Of a DNA stretch of 64,000 nucleotides, positions 7,968-16,850 are shown piece after piece. The notes under the pieces are model-generated. The model was not told the DNA's origin. It searched no databases and worked only from the letters and a program-made list of their open reading frames with translations. The position numbers and the translations under genes were made by a program. The stretch spans positions 273,064-337,063 of the forward strand of contig JADJPO010000005.1 of NCBI GenBank assembly GCA_016713225.1, read 5' to 3'. The stretch is from Kineosporiaceae bacterium. GTDB taxonomy: Bacteria; Actinomycetota; Actinomycetes; Actinomycetales; Kineosporiaceae. Each line of letters opens with the position of its first letter. Positions within the stretch are counted from its first letter, which is position 1.

Positions 7968-9217
7968 GCGGGCCATGTCAAGGTGACCCGGGTGCCCTCG
8001 CCCGGTGTAGAGGCCACGTGGGTAGAACCGCCGATGGCTGTCATCCTGCCTTCGATCGACCCGGTGAGGCCGCGCCGGGTGGGCGGCACCGTCGACCGGG
8101 TGAAGCCGACTCCGTCGTCTTGGATGACCACGTGCACCTGATGCGCCGCCACGTCCGACAGATAACCGAAATCTATTCGGGCCGAACGGGTTCCCGCATG
8201 ACGTAACACGTTGAGCAGGGCCTCTCCGGCTGCATCGGCGAGCGTGTGAGCGGGCAGTGCAGCGAGCGGCAGATGGTGCGGACCTCTCAGCTGGACGTCG
8301 AGACCGCTCACCTCCAGCACCTGGCGGAGCAGCGCAGCCAGGTCGCCCTGAGGCGGGAGCCGCCGCTCGTGCAAGGCTTCGAGGACGGCAAGGTCTCGCG
8401 CGGCGCGCTGGGGCAGGACCTCTTGGATCGCCGCCGCCGCGCCAACCCCCACCATGAGAAGTGTCGAGGCAGCCGTGTCGTGCAACGCCGCGTTGATCGC
8501 CTGCTGATCCGCCCGAACCTGTTCGGCGACGGTGCGGTTGCGGAAGGCATCCTGGGTCGCAGTGAGGGCGGAGTCGGCGTTGCCGGCGGCCCAACTGAGC
8601 GAAAGCCACAGGATGCGCGCGAGCACGCCGACAATGATCGTCCAACCGGCTGTCACCAGACCGTCCGAGACGGAGGCGGCGGGCAGGCCCCACGCGGTCC
8701 CGATGGTCGCCGAGGCGCCGACCGCGATCGTTGCGGCACCGGCGGGTTGCCAGCGTTCGGAGAATTGGTAGCCGACGCACGCGAAGGTCTGGAAGGGTAC
8801 AGCCCAGGACTTGCCGCTCTGGAGCCACTCCGGTGCCACCAGAACAGGAATCGCCAGGCCGAGAGCGCTCAGCAGGCAAGCGTCAACACCAGTTGCCCAC
8901 GTGGGGGCAGATCGGTACAGAAGCAGCATGTAGCCGATAGTCCAGACGGTCAGGACAACCCAGGTTGCGGCGACTCGCTGGTGCATCACCGGGTTCGAGG
9001 CGCTGACGAGGGCGGCGACAGCGGTGACGGGCAGGGTGAGCAGGCGGATCCCGATCGTGTACCGGCGTCCGACGACATCCAGCTCCGCGGCGACGGATCC
9101 GGTCCTCGCTCGGGGGCGAGAACGCATGGCAGGCAGCAGGGCACGCAGGAACGAGGGCATGGCCGACTCGTTCACGACGCCCTCTGCGGACCTGTCCATC
9201 GTGCACTCCCGAACCAT
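7964..9217 (-). CDS. Sensor histidine kinase (NarX/DesK-like)
   Basis: A 417-aa membrane sensor kinase. About six hydrophobic segments (residues ~55-225) precede a HisKA_3-type dimerisation box (INAALHDTAASTLL, His about 251) and a HATPase_c domain with N box ALLNVLRHAG, G1 box IQDDGVGF and a GEGTRVTLTW ending. This partners LuxR-type regulators such as the one at 6070-6783. It is first in the operon, and its stop overlaps the next start. The exact start is uncertain: several in-frame starts lie between 9217 and 9160, and the first residues are not conserved. It would autophosphorylate on His and pass phosphate to the regulator. Confidence 0.9.
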   Translation of the reverse strand: MVRECTMDRSAEGVVNESAMPSFLRALLPAMRSRPRARTGSVAAELDVVGRRYTIGIRLLTLPVTAVAALVSASNPVMHQRVAATWVVLTVWTIGYMLLLYRSAPTWATGVDACLLSALGLAIPVLVAPEWLQSGKSWAVPFQTFACVGYQFSERWQPAGAATIAVGASATIGTAWGLPAASVSDGLVTAGWTIIVGVLARILWLSLSWAAGNADSALTATQDAFRNRTVAEQVRADQQAINAALHDTAASTLLMVGVGAAAAIQEVLPQRAARDLAVLEALHERRLPPQGDLAALLRQVLEVSGLDVQLRGPHHLPLAALPAHTLADAAGEALLNVLRHAGTRSARIDFGYLSDVAAHQVHVVIQDDGVGFTRSTVPPTRRGLTGSIEGRMTAIGGSTHVASTPGEGTRVTLTWPA

Positions 9218-9362
9218 CGGTGCCGCCGGTGTGCGGTTGCGCCACCGATCCTCACGCTATCTGTCCGATCTCGACGGATTGAGGGTCGATCGACGGACAC
9301 GGAGCGTGGTTCGGAACAGATGAGATGAGCCAGGCGTCGCCGGGACGCCGCGATCGGTCCGA

Positions 9363-10616
9363 GTGAGCGGGCAGAGAGGACGGCGCATCGTGATCCGTCA
9401 CCGGAAGATCCGAGGGGCATCGTCGGGAAGCCTCGGCTCGGGCTTCCCTCACACCCACAGGGGCGCCCGGCGCCTGGGGCGCTGGAGCGGGGTTCCGCTG
9501 GCCTGTCTGAGCGTCGTCCTGGTCGTCTGCTCTGGACTCTCGGTGACCGCTCCGGCGCAGGCCTTGGCCAAGGATTGTCGCCAGGTGCTGCTCTTCGGGG
9601 CCAGGGGGTCGGGGCAGAAGGCGAACGACCACCGTGGCCTCGGCACCCAGGTGGCCAATGTGCTCGACCGCGTGTCCACCGCTCTCGCCGGTCGTCGAAC
9701 CACGACCGAGAAGGCCCTGGACTACGACCCCAACAACGTTGCCGTCCTGGCCAAGCCGCTCGGGATCGGCCTCTACCAGTACATGGCGAACCTCGGCTTC
9801 GGCGTCGACCTCGCCTACAGTGAACTGACCCTGCGCAAGATCACCTGTCCGTCCGAGCGGATCGTGCTGGCCGGGTTTTCGCAGGGCGCCATGGTGATGC
9901 ACCGGGTGGTGCAACGACTCGCCGCCAAGGGGCAGAGCGCGATCCTGGCCCGGATCGACGGCGTGATCCTGCTGGCGGACGGCGACCACATCCCGCATGA
10001 CAATGTCAACATCTATGGCACGGCAAGCGCTGCTGCCCGGGGGATCGGCATCGTCAATCGTGGCGTGTCGAGGTCGAGCACCACACCCTTTCCCTCGTGG
10101 GGCAGATCGCGCGTTCACAGTGTGTGTTCCGCGCGAGATGTCGTGTGCGATCACCTGGCATCGGTCGCGACCGGGCTGATCCCCGGCATTGCCACGCACG
10201 TGGGCGCCGCCTACCTCGGTGCCCACGCAAACATCACCCAGCCCGTCGGCGCGGTGGTCCGCACGCTGATCGCCTCCTCCGCGAGCGGATCTGCTCCCGC
10301 GGCACCGAAGCCGCAGCCGGCCCCCGCCACCGCCCACTCGGAGCAATCGGGCTCGCTGGGGTCGCCCACGTTCCTGAACCCGACAAACGCCGCCGGCGCC
10401 GGACCACGCGTCGCTGCGATGTCGACGGTGCAGGTCAGCTGCAGGGTGTATGCCCCGGCCATTGCCAGCGCCAATCCGGACGGCTGGTGGTACCGGATCG
10501 CCAGTTTTCCCTGGTCGAACCAGTACTACGCGGTGGCCAACACCTTCTGGAACGGGGATATCCCCGGGCGATTGCCCTACACGCACAACACCGACTTCGG
10601 CGTGCCGGTCTGCTGA
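9363..10616 (+). CDS. Secreted cutinase-family esterase
   Basis: A 417-aa exported protein. An Arg-rich N-terminus and hydrophobic segment (PLACLSVVLVVCSGLSV) followed by APAQA-L form a signal peptide. The cutinase alpha/beta-hydrolase domain follows: VLLFGARGSGQ, nucleophile elbow GFSQGA (Ser about 180), and a later Asp/His pair in DVVCDH and GIATHVGAAYLG. A Pro/Ala linker leads to a C-terminal ~75-residue domain with Trp/Tyr-rich YRIASFPWSNQYY. The start may be this GTG or an in-frame GTG nine codons on. Cutinases cleave esters such as cutin or lipids outside the cell. It is followed 103 bp later by another secreted protein. Confidence 0.88.
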   Translation: MSGQRGRRIVIRHRKIRGASSGSLGSGFPHTHRGARRLGRWSGVPLACLSVVLVVCSGLSVTAPAQALAKDCRQVLLFGARGSGQKANDHRGLGTQVANVLDRVSTALAGRRTTTEKALDYDPNNVAVLAKPLGIGLYQYMANLGFGVDLAYSELTLRKITCPSERIVLAGFSQGAMVMHRVVQRLAAKGQSAILARIDGVILLADGDHIPHDNVNIYGTASAAARGIGIVNRGVSRSSTTPFPSWGRSRVHSVCSARDVVCDHLASVATGLIPGIATHVGAAYLGAHANITQPVGAVVRTLIASSASGSAPAAPKPQPAPATAHSEQSGSLGSPTFLNPTNAAGAGPRVAAMSTVQVSCRVYAPAIASANPDGWWYRIASFPWSNQYYAVANTFWNGDIPGRLPYTHNTDFGVPVC

Positions 10617-10719
10617 TCCTCACCAAGTTCTCGGCCCCGATCAGGAGGGGAGGGGCATTCGAGGCGACAGCGAACGGCACGCCGGGACAACCCCACGAAG
10701 CACACGATGGAGGATTCTG

Positions 10720-11481
10720 ATGACGAACAGTGCAGTAGGTCGCTCGTCGACCGCCCGATCACTGCTCACCCTGCTTCTGGCAGGAGCGGCGGTGATCGGG
10801 GTCGCGCCCGGGGCACAGGCCAGCGGCAACGGTCGGGTGATCGCGAGCCCGTGCCTGAACTTCCGGTCCGCTCCCACGGGCAGCAGTGGGCTGCTGGGCT
10901 GTATCCCGGTCAACACCAACATCGTGATCGATTGCACCGCAGGGGGAACCACGGTCTCGGGGCCGTACGGAGCGAGCAACCTGTGGGACCACACCACCTA
11001 TGGCGGCCGTCCGGGTTACGTGAGCGATGCCTGGGTGTACACGGGAACCGCTGCGGCGGTGGCACCGTCCTGTACCTACGCTCCCGTCCCCGCGACGGCG
11101 GGACGGGCTGTCGGCGTGAAGCGCTTCTTCAACAGCGGAGCGGCCGGCAACTGCACCTGGGGTGCGTATTACCAGTGGTACCAAGGGCGCGGCTACTACC
11201 CGGCCCTCACCGGCAATGCCAAGGATTGGGCCGCATCGGCGCGGCGCCAGGGGTGGACCGTGGTCGCCGATGCGCAACCGCGCTCCATCGTGGTGTTCCA
11301 GCCCCGCGTGTACGGCGCTGACGCTGGGGCCGGGCATGTTGGCTGGGTCACCTCCACGCAGCGTCGCGCGGACGGTCTGTACGTGACATTCCTCGAGATG
11401 AACGGCACCGCTGGACTGGGCCGTTGGGACCAGCGCACGGTGAAGGACATCGCCGGGATGTCGTACATCTTGGCGCCCTGA
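10720..11481 (+). CDS. Secreted SH3-like/CHAP domain protein
   Basis: A 253-aa exported protein. The signal peptide runs to about residue 32 (LLTLLLAGAAVIGVAPGAQA). An SH3-like segment (CLNFRSAPTGSSG) comes next, then a CHAP domain from about 125, with the catalytic-type Cys in GAAGNCTWGAYYQW and His in AGHVGWVTS. CHAP domains are Cys/His amidases or endopeptidases that cut peptidoglycan. The ATG is supported by GGAGG six bases upstream. An open frame extends upstream but has no family features. It lies just before the mobile-element nest and is complete. Confidence 0.9.
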   Translation: MTNSAVGRSSTARSLLTLLLAGAAVIGVAPGAQASGNGRVIASPCLNFRSAPTGSSGLLGCIPVNTNIVIDCTAGGTTVSGPYGASNLWDHTTYGGRPGYVSDAWVYTGTAAAVAPSCTYAPVPATAGRAVGVKRFFNSGAAGNCTWGAYYQWYQGRGYYPALTGNAKDWAASARRQGWTVVADAQPRSIVVFQPRVYGADAGAGHVGWVTSTQRRADGLYVTFLEMNGTAGLGRWDQRTVKDIAGMSYILAP

Positions 11482-11667
11482 GGAGGTCGTCAAGGCTCAG
11501 GTTGGGATCACGCCTAGTAGCCAGGTGCGAGCTGTGTGTGGGTGGATCTGGTCGTTAGGGCAGCCGTTTCCCTACGCGGCGATCTTCACGGTGCTCTCGG
11601 CCGCCGTGGAGATCGTCGTGCGTGGATGTGGCGCGCCGTCCGGGCCGAATCGGCGCGCTGTTCCTGG

Positions 11668-11725
11668 TGACTCACGTCAAGATGCCCGCTTGGGGTGAGT
11701 CGTTGACTCATCGGTGGATGCCCGC
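11668..11725 (+). repeat. Left terminal inverted repeat of outer IS
   Basis: Its reverse complement matches 17624-17680. The inner 27 bases (starting GCGGGCATCCACCGATGAGT) are identical, a short divergent spacer follows, and GCGGGCAT and GACGTGAGTCA are then shared, with one gap. The repeat also encodes the last residues of the transposase (STDESTTHPKRAS). No clear target duplication is seen outside it. Confidence 0.8.
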
Positions 11726-11861
11726 GGGGCCTGGGGCGGTTTGATCTTGGTTTTGGACAGGTAGACGGCGTTGGCCTTGGCGCGGCGTTGGATGCTGCCG
11801 CGGCGGCGGGCCAGCTCGAGCAGGCTGGCCTGGACGGCGGCGATGGAGACTGTGCGGGCAA
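11677..11861 (-). pseudogene. C-terminal remnant of rve-type IS transposase
   Basis: About 61 codons read VARTVSIAAVQASLLELARR... and end in THPKRAS and TGA. The remnant begins exactly at the end of the IS256 element (11862) and ends within the left inverted repeat. It is the tail of the same gene whose head is at 17303-17605. The middle of the gene (catalytic core) is missing, so no transposase can be made. A helical, basic C-terminus of this kind is usual for IS transposases with an integrase core. Confidence 0.55.
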
Positions 11862-11884
11862 CGGTGTAACCGGCGGTTGTTGAT

Positions 11885-12607
11885 CTAGAGGTTAGCGGTG
11901 GGCATGCGGTCGGCGAAGACGATCGCCAGGACGTTCAGGACGGGCTTCCAGCGGGTCATCCAGCGCTGTTGTCCGGTGCCCTTGGGGTCCAGGCTGCGGG
12001 TGGTCAGGTACAGGGTCTTCAGGGCAGCGTTCTCGCTGGGGAAATGACCCCTGGCATCCACGGCCCGCCGGTAGCGGGCATTCAGCGACTCGATCGCGTT
12101 CGTGGAACACAACACCCGACGGATCTCGATGTCGTAGTCGAGAAACGGAATGAATTGTTCCCACGCGTTGCGCCACAATTTCGGGATCGCGGGGTATGTC
12201 TTTCCCCATTTCTCCTCCAGGGACTCGAACGCCGCCCACGCTGCTTTCGCGTTCGGGGCGGTGTAGATGTCCTTGACGTCCTTGGCCAGTTCACCCCAGT
12301 ACCGTTTGGAGGCGTACTTGAACGTGTTCCGGATCAAATGGATGATGCAGGTCTGCACGACCGTGTCGGGGAAGACGACCCCCACCGAGTCGGGCATGCC
12401 TTTCAGGCCGTCACAGACCAGGTAGAAGATGTCGACCACGCCCCGGTTCTTCAGCTCGGTCAGGATGCCCAGCCAGAACTTCGCCGACTCCCCGTGCCCG
12501 GGCGTGCCGGCCCACAGGCCCAGGACATCCCGACGGCCGCGCAGGTCCACCCCGATCGCGGCGTAGAAGGGCCGGTTGGCGACCTGCCCGTCACGGACCT
12601 TCACGTG
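11885..12607 (-). CDS. IS256 transposase, exon 2 (catalytic C-terminal part)
   Basis: 240 codons, starting HVKVRDGQVANRPFYAAIGV and ending at TAG. It carries the second catalytic Asp (LVCDGLKGMPDSV) and the Glu (CSTNAIESLN) of the mutator-type DDE site, plus the conserved CIIHLIRNTFKY. The first Asp is in exon 1. On its own it could only start at the internal GTG and would be inactive. Joined to 14785-15372 after removal of the intron it gives a 436-aa transposase in one frame. This split was deduced by matching both junctions to the usual IS256 protein sequence. Confidence 0.92.
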   Translation of the reverse strand, partial: HVKVRDGQVANRPFYAAIGVDLRGRRDVLGLWAGTPGHGESAKFWLGILTELKNRGVVDIFYLVCDGLKGMPDSVGVVFPDTVVQTCIIHLIRNTFKYASKRYWGELAKDVKDIYTAPNAKAAWAAFESLEEKWGKTYPAIPKLWRNAWEQFIPFLDYDIEIRRVLCSTNAIESLNARYRRAVDARGHFPSENAALKTLYLTTRSLDPKGTGQQRWMTRWKPVLNVLAIVFADRMPTANL

Positions 12608-14784
12608 GTGAGGTCGGGCCGCAGCGCGGTGCCGGTCTTACGACTCGGTCCGTTTCTGCGGCCCGCCTCCCGAACCGGACGTGCGACTCTCACCGCATCC
12701 GGCTCTCCGCGGGTCCCCGTGGGTTCGGGGGGTGCTCAGGCTGCGGTTGGCCAGGGCGAGGGGATCTGCGCACCCCGGTACCGGTAGCGGGTGGTGCCCG
12801 CGTCGGTGGGGTTGAACAGGATCACCTCGCCTTGTCTGGGCCACCAGCGCCGGTCGCAGTAGCGGCGGCGTAGTTCCTTCCAGGTGATCCGACGGTGTCG
12901 CCGACGCAGCCGGTGCATGATCTGGCGCCAGATGAAGGCGCGCAGATACCGGAACGTCTGGAACGACACGCCGGGCCGGAAGTAGGTGGTCCAGCCGCGC
13001 AGCACCGAGTTCAGTTGGTGCAGCACGATGGCCAGGTCCAGGTTCAGGTCCTGCCGACAGATCGTCTTGACCTTGCCCGTGATCGAGGCTAGTGCCTTCT
13101 TCGACGGGTAGTTGTAGACGAACCGCCGGGTGTCTCCCTTGCGGCGGTGGCGTTGGATGCGCCAGCCCAGGAAGTCCAGTCCCTCGTCGATATGCGTGAT
13201 CAACGTCTTGGCCTGCGACAGGCGCAGTCCCATCGGCGCCAAGACCGCTGCTGCCTGCTCGCGCAGGGCCTCGGCGTGCGAACGATCGCCGTGGACCAGG
13301 ATCACGAAGTCGTCGGCGTACCGGACGAACCTCCACGTCCCGAGTCCCTTCTTGCGGCGCTGCTCGCGTTGCCATCGGCTCCAACCGCGCCACTGGGCGT
13401 CGAAGTGCTCATCGAGCACGCTCAGGGCGATGTTGGACAACAGCGGGGAGAGGATCCCGCCTTGCGGGGTGCCGGTGTCCGTTCGGCGCAGCCCGGTGTC
13501 CCGGCTGAGGATGCCCGCCTTCAGGAATGCCTTGACCAGCGCCAGCACCCGCTTGTCCGCGATCCGGTCCCGCACCCGCTCCATCAGCGCCGGGTGAGAG
13601 ATCTCGTCGAAGCACGCCGTGATGTCGCCCTCCACCACCCACTCGTAGTTGCGTGGGTTGGACGTGAAGTGGCGCACCTCGGCGACCGCGTCGTGCGCAC
13701 GCCTGCCAGGGCGGAACCCGTGCGAACACGGGCGGAAGTCCGCCTCGAAGATCGGCTCCAACACCAGCTTCAAGGAAGCCTGCACGACCCTGTCGGTCAC
13801 CGTCGGGATCCCCAACCGGCGCCGCTGACGCGTGCCTGGCTTCGGGATCATCCGCTCCTTGACCGGCAACGGACGGAACGTGCCCGCCCGCAACGCGTCC
13901 CGCACCTCGGTGAGGAACGCGGTCGTGCCCCGTTCGGTCTCGACGTAGTAGGCCGTCTGGCCGTCCACGCCCGCCGACCGGGCTCCTTTGTTGCCCCGCA
14001 CCCGATCCCACGCCACGATCAAGAACGCGGGATCGGCCACGAGGTTGAACAGGTCATCAAACCGGCGATGAGCATCACTCCTCGCCCACTGGTGCAGTTT
14101 GGTCTGGATCCCCAGTACCCGGGCTCGGGCCTGACCGAAGGACGGCCACACCTGATCCGGCGCACCGATGTTCACCGATGCCCCTCCTGGCATTCCAATC
14201 TCCTCCCTGCCGACTCACTGGTCTCCCTTCGCCCTGTGACCGGCTCTCCCGGCCGCCGACTACTACGAGACCTCCGCCCCACCGGTGACCATCAGCCGAC
14301 GACGGACCTGCCCACCACCACGCTGGCCGCGCGGCAGCCGGGCGATCACCAATGGTTCCCACGTTCACTGCGTACCGATCGACGAGTCTGGCGCCCAGCT
14401 GCTATCCCGACAGCATCGCCACGACTACGCCGCAGGCCTTCACCGTGGCCTCCGGACCCGACGCAATCAGCCGAACCCGAAGTCAACCAACCACTACCGC
14501 ACTGGTCGGTCGTGCGCTGCACCCCGGCCCACATCCACCAGATTCGAGCCGGTTCGTCGCTTACGAGACGTCAACGCTGGTTCCTGTTCGTACGCCCTCT
14601 CATCTCGCTAGCCGGACCCGCGCCATCTGGCAGTGCTGACACGTCCCGTCGTTGTCGAGGCTGCTTCCCACCCTCACCGGCGTCCCCCGGATCAGGCTGC
14701 CTCCAGCTTCAACCCAGCCGCTGCGACGGCCAGGCGGTGCAGGTCTTCCACCTCCACTCGGTAACACAGCGCCTCGTGGCGCAC
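12608..14784 (-). mobile_element. Group II intron (2177 bp)
   Basis: On the minus strand the 5' end is GTGCGCC, the group II consensus. Domain V is recognisable at about 12660-12710 (GAGCCGGATGCGGTGAGAGT then CGCACGTCCGGTTC), and the 3' end is ...CCTCAC, an AY end. The intron encodes the maturase at 12736-14193. It sits between codons ATC and CAC of the IS256 transposase, directly after the first catalytic Asp (VFVDAI|HVKV), and precise excision leaves the frame unchanged. It therefore should be splice-competent and harmless to the transposase. Confidence 0.93.
12736..14193 (-). CDS. Group II intron reverse transcriptase/maturase
   Basis: A 485-aa intron-encoded protein. Reverse transcriptase blocks are clear: VKERMIPKPGTRQRRRLGIP, SHGFRPGRRAHDAV, GDITACFDEISH, TGTPQGGILSPLLSNIAL, and the catalytic box FVRYADDFVIL. 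The maturase (X) domain follows (LNSVLRGWTTYFR... RRRHRR), ending RYRGAQIPSPW. I see no HNH endonuclease domain after it, so mobility would rely on an endonuclease-independent route. The ATG has a GGAGGAG site 6-8 nt upstream. It is expressed from within the intron and would help it fold and splice. Confidence 0.97.
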   Translation of the reverse strand: MPGGASVNIGAPDQVWPSFGQARARVLGIQTKLHQWARSDAHRRFDDLFNLVADPAFLIVAWDRVRGNKGARSAGVDGQTAYYVETERGTTAFLTEVRDALRAGTFRPLPVKERMIPKPGTRQRRRLGIPTVTDRVVQASLKLVLEPIFEADFRPCSHGFRPGRRAHDAVAEVRHFTSNPRNYEWVVEGDITACFDEISHPALMERVRDRIADKRVLALVKAFLKAGILSRDTGLRRTDTGTPQGGILSPLLSNIALSVLDEHFDAQWRGWSRWQREQRRKKGLGTWRFVRYADDFVILVHGDRSHAEALREQAAAVLAPMGLRLSQAKTLITHIDEGLDFLGWRIQRHRRKGDTRRFVYNYPSKKALASITGKVKTICRQDLNLDLAIVLHQLNSVLRGWTTYFRPGVSFQTFRYLRAFIWRQIMHRLRRRHRRITWKELRRRYCDRRWWPRQGEVILFNPTDAGTTRYRYRGAQIPSPWPTAA

Positions 14785-15372
14785 GATCGCGTCCACGAAC
14801 ACCGCCACGTAGTGGGAGGCCAGTGGCCGACTCGACCACTCGGTCATCTCCTCGATGACCCGCTCGGTGATCGTCGAGACGACACTCTTGGCGATACTGG
14901 CGCCGTAGACCTCCGCGAAATGCGCGCTGATCTCACCGGTGGTCAACCCCCGCGAATACAGCGACAACACGACCGCGTCGACATCACCCAGGCGCCGCTG
15001 CCGTTTCGCGACGATCACCGGTTCGAAACTGCCCGCCCGGTCCCGCGGGACCTCGATCTCGACCGGACCGACATTGTCGGTGAGCACCGTCTTGACCCGC
15101 CGACCGTCGCGGGAATTCCCGCCGTCACGGCCCTCGACGGCATGTTTCTCATAACCCAGGTGCGCCGTCATCTCCTCATCGAGCGCGGTCTCCAGCACCG
15201 TCTTCGTCATGATCTTCAACAAGCCATCCGGCCCGGTCAACGCCAGACCACGATCCGTGGCCGACTTCACCATCTCCCGGATCGCCGCCCGTTCGGCCTC
15301 GCCAGGCTTGCTGAGGGTCTTGTCGATCGTTCGTCCCAGGTCAGTCACGTCCTGGATCATCTCGGTCATCAT
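14785..15372 (-). CDS. IS256 transposase, exon 1 (N-terminal part)
   Basis: 196 codons from ATG (MMTEMIQDVTDLGRTIDK) with a GGGAAGG site just upstream. It contains the IS256 N-terminal signatures ALDEEMTAHLGYEKHAVEG, RDGRRVKTVLTD, EIEVPRDRAGSFEPVIVAKR and LYSRGLTTGEI, and ends with VAVFVDAI, which holds the first catalytic Asp. The codon after ATC belongs to the group II intron. If the intron stays in the transcript, reading continues for ~31 codons to a stop at 14692. Spliced to exon 2 it yields a normal-length transposase. Confidence 0.92.
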
Positions 15373-15596
15373 CGGACCTTCCCGGCAGACACACTGGTCC
15401 ACCCATCAGGCCAGTTACACCGAAGCTCGAACAGACCCTCCAGGAACGCGACGAAGGAGGGCAGCAGCCGCGCCGCGTCGGCCAGCTGATGCCCCAAGCC
15501 CTGACGCAACCTCAGGTAGTCCCGAAGTGCCTGGGTCAGCGGACTCACCGCCGATTCCACCATTGGGCTCTCCACTCGGCTCTTCGGCCCGTTCAT
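15369..15596 (-). pseudogene. Second tyrosine recombinase, truncated by IS256
   Basis: The first 58 codons are the N-terminal SAM-like region of a tyrosine recombinase (TQALRDYLRLRQGLGHQLADAARLLPSFVAFLE). The last 17 codons come from the end of the IS256 element, and the catalytic domain is missing. Its ATG overlaps the stop of the upstream recombinase (ATGA), the arrangement seen in recombinase-in-trio elements. The remaining part and any third recombinase are absent from the window. Confidence 0.8.
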
Positions 15597-16795
15597 CGGT
15601 CGGCTCCTGGCCAGGGCAACGCGATGCCACGCAGCGTGTCCAGGTCGACCTTGGCGTAGAGGGCAGTGGTGGCCAGGTCCTGATGACGCAGCACCTGACC
15701 AATCGCCCGCAGACCCGCTCCCTTGCGGAGTAGCTCACCAGCCAGCGCATGCCGCATCCGGTGCGGCCCGAACCGCCTGATGCCGGCGGCCAGACAGGCC
15801 CGCTCCACGACGTCGTTGACCAGGTCCGGGCGGATCGGCCGGCGCGGCGCGCGGCAGGTGAAGAACACACGCCGCGAGCCCTCGACCTGGCCACGCTCGA
15901 CGAGGTAGGCGCTGAGGGCTTCACCGACCTCGCTGGGCAGGGGAAGCTTGTCCTGGCGGCGGGCCTTGCCACGCACCGTCAGCTCACCGCGGCGCCAGTC
16001 GATGTCATCGAGTTCGAGCCGGGCGACCTCGATCGAGCGCAGCCCGAGCCGTGCGACCAACAGCATGATCGCCCGGTTCCGGCGACCTTGCAGTGTGCTT
16101 ACGTCGCAGCTGTCGATCACCGCTGCGACGTCGGCCGCGCTGACGATCACCGGGATGGACGCCAGACGCCAGCCCCCAACTGGCGGCACCGCGGCACCCA
16201 ATCGCATCGGGAGCAGCTGGCGCAGATAGCAGAAGCGCAGCAGTGACCGAAGCTCCGCGACGCGGCCCTTCGCCGACCCGGCCGAGACCCGCGAGCACTC
16301 CCGCAGCAGGAACGCGTTCACGTCCGCGCCGGTCAGATCGCCGACCCGAAGTACTCCCTCGCGCAGGGCCTGCTCCGACAGGAACCGCCGAGCGGTCCTC
16401 TCATAGCGAAGGACTGTGCTCGCCGACAGGTTGCGTTCCTGGAACAGCCGCTGCCGGAACTCCACCAGCAGCAGGTCAAGCGCCGTGGGCTGCTCTTGCG
16501 GCGCCGGTGCGAGCAGGCCGCGCTCGTCCAGGAACGCCAGCAACCTACCTGTCCCGAGCCGCCCGGGAACGCCTCGTCGACCCAACGCCCGTCGCTGCGC
16601 GAACACCTCATCCACCAACGCGGCGTCGATGGTCGCGCCCGTCATCTCACGCTGCTGCAGCCAGACGCCAAGCTGCGACAGATTGCGCAACAGCGTCCGG
16701 ACGGTGCCGGGCCTGAACCCCTGCTCGAGCAGCCACTGTCGATACGGCTCGATCTCAGCCGCCAACACCCCAGACTTGCGACGCGCGGTTCCCAT
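15593..16795 (-). CDS. Tyrosine recombinase/integrase, first gene of a RIT-like element
   Basis: A 400-aa site-specific recombinase. The N-terminal core-binding region (about 100-215) is followed by a catalytic domain with all active-site residues: Arg253 (GLRSIEV), His345/Arg348 (HRMRHAL), His371 (LRHQDL) and the nucleophile Tyr380 (TTALYAKVD). The ATG at 16795 has GGAGG upstream. The length, and the ATGA overlap with a second recombinase gene, match the first gene of recombinase-in-trio (RIT) elements. The partner is truncated, so the element is probably immobile, although this protein itself looks intact. Confidence 0.92.
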   Translation of the reverse strand: MGTARRKSGVLAAEIEPYRQWLLEQGFRPGTVRTLLRNLSQLGVWLQQREMTGATIDAALVDEVFAQRRALGRRGVPGRLGTGRLLAFLDERGLLAPAPQEQPTALDLLLVEFRQRLFQERNLSASTVLRYERTARRFLSEQALREGVLRVGDLTGADVNAFLLRECSRVSAGSAKGRVAELRSLLRFCYLRQLLPMRLGAAVPPVGGWRLASIPVIVSAADVAAVIDSCDVSTLQGRRNRAIMLLVARLGLRSIEVARLELDDIDWRRGELTVRGKARRQDKLPLPSEVGEALSAYLVERGQVEGSRRVFFTCRAPRRPIRPDLVNDVVERACLAAGIRRFGPHRMRHALAGELLRKGAGLRAIGQVLRHQDLATTALYAKVDLDTLRGIALPWPGADR

Positions 16796-16850
16796 CGGTG
16801 ACCTCCTGCGAGAAGCACTCTGCTTCCCTCGAAGATCAACCCCGCCCTGT

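Larger units (their letters stand above)
11862..15422 (-). mobile_element. IS256-family element interrupted by a group II intron
   Basis: The ends share the inverted motif CGGTGTAACYGGC (11862-11874 and the complement at 15410-15422). Without the 2177-bp intron the element would be about 1384 bp, normal for IS256. The flanks differ: the right outer flank is a recombinase gene and the left is the rve transposase tail. No target-site duplication is present, as expected after an adjacent deletion. Both transposase exons are uninterrupted otherwise. Confidence 0.85.

Noticed and set aside
7968..8879. N-terminal extension of the kinase-like protein to 699 residues
   Set aside because: The extension overlaps the true kinase in another frame and is Arg/Pro-rich. 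The ATGA overlap at 7967 gives the natural start.
12638..13393. Additional protein in the group II intron (251 codons, minus strand)
   Set aside because: It is an alternative frame of the maturase and domain V region with no motif.
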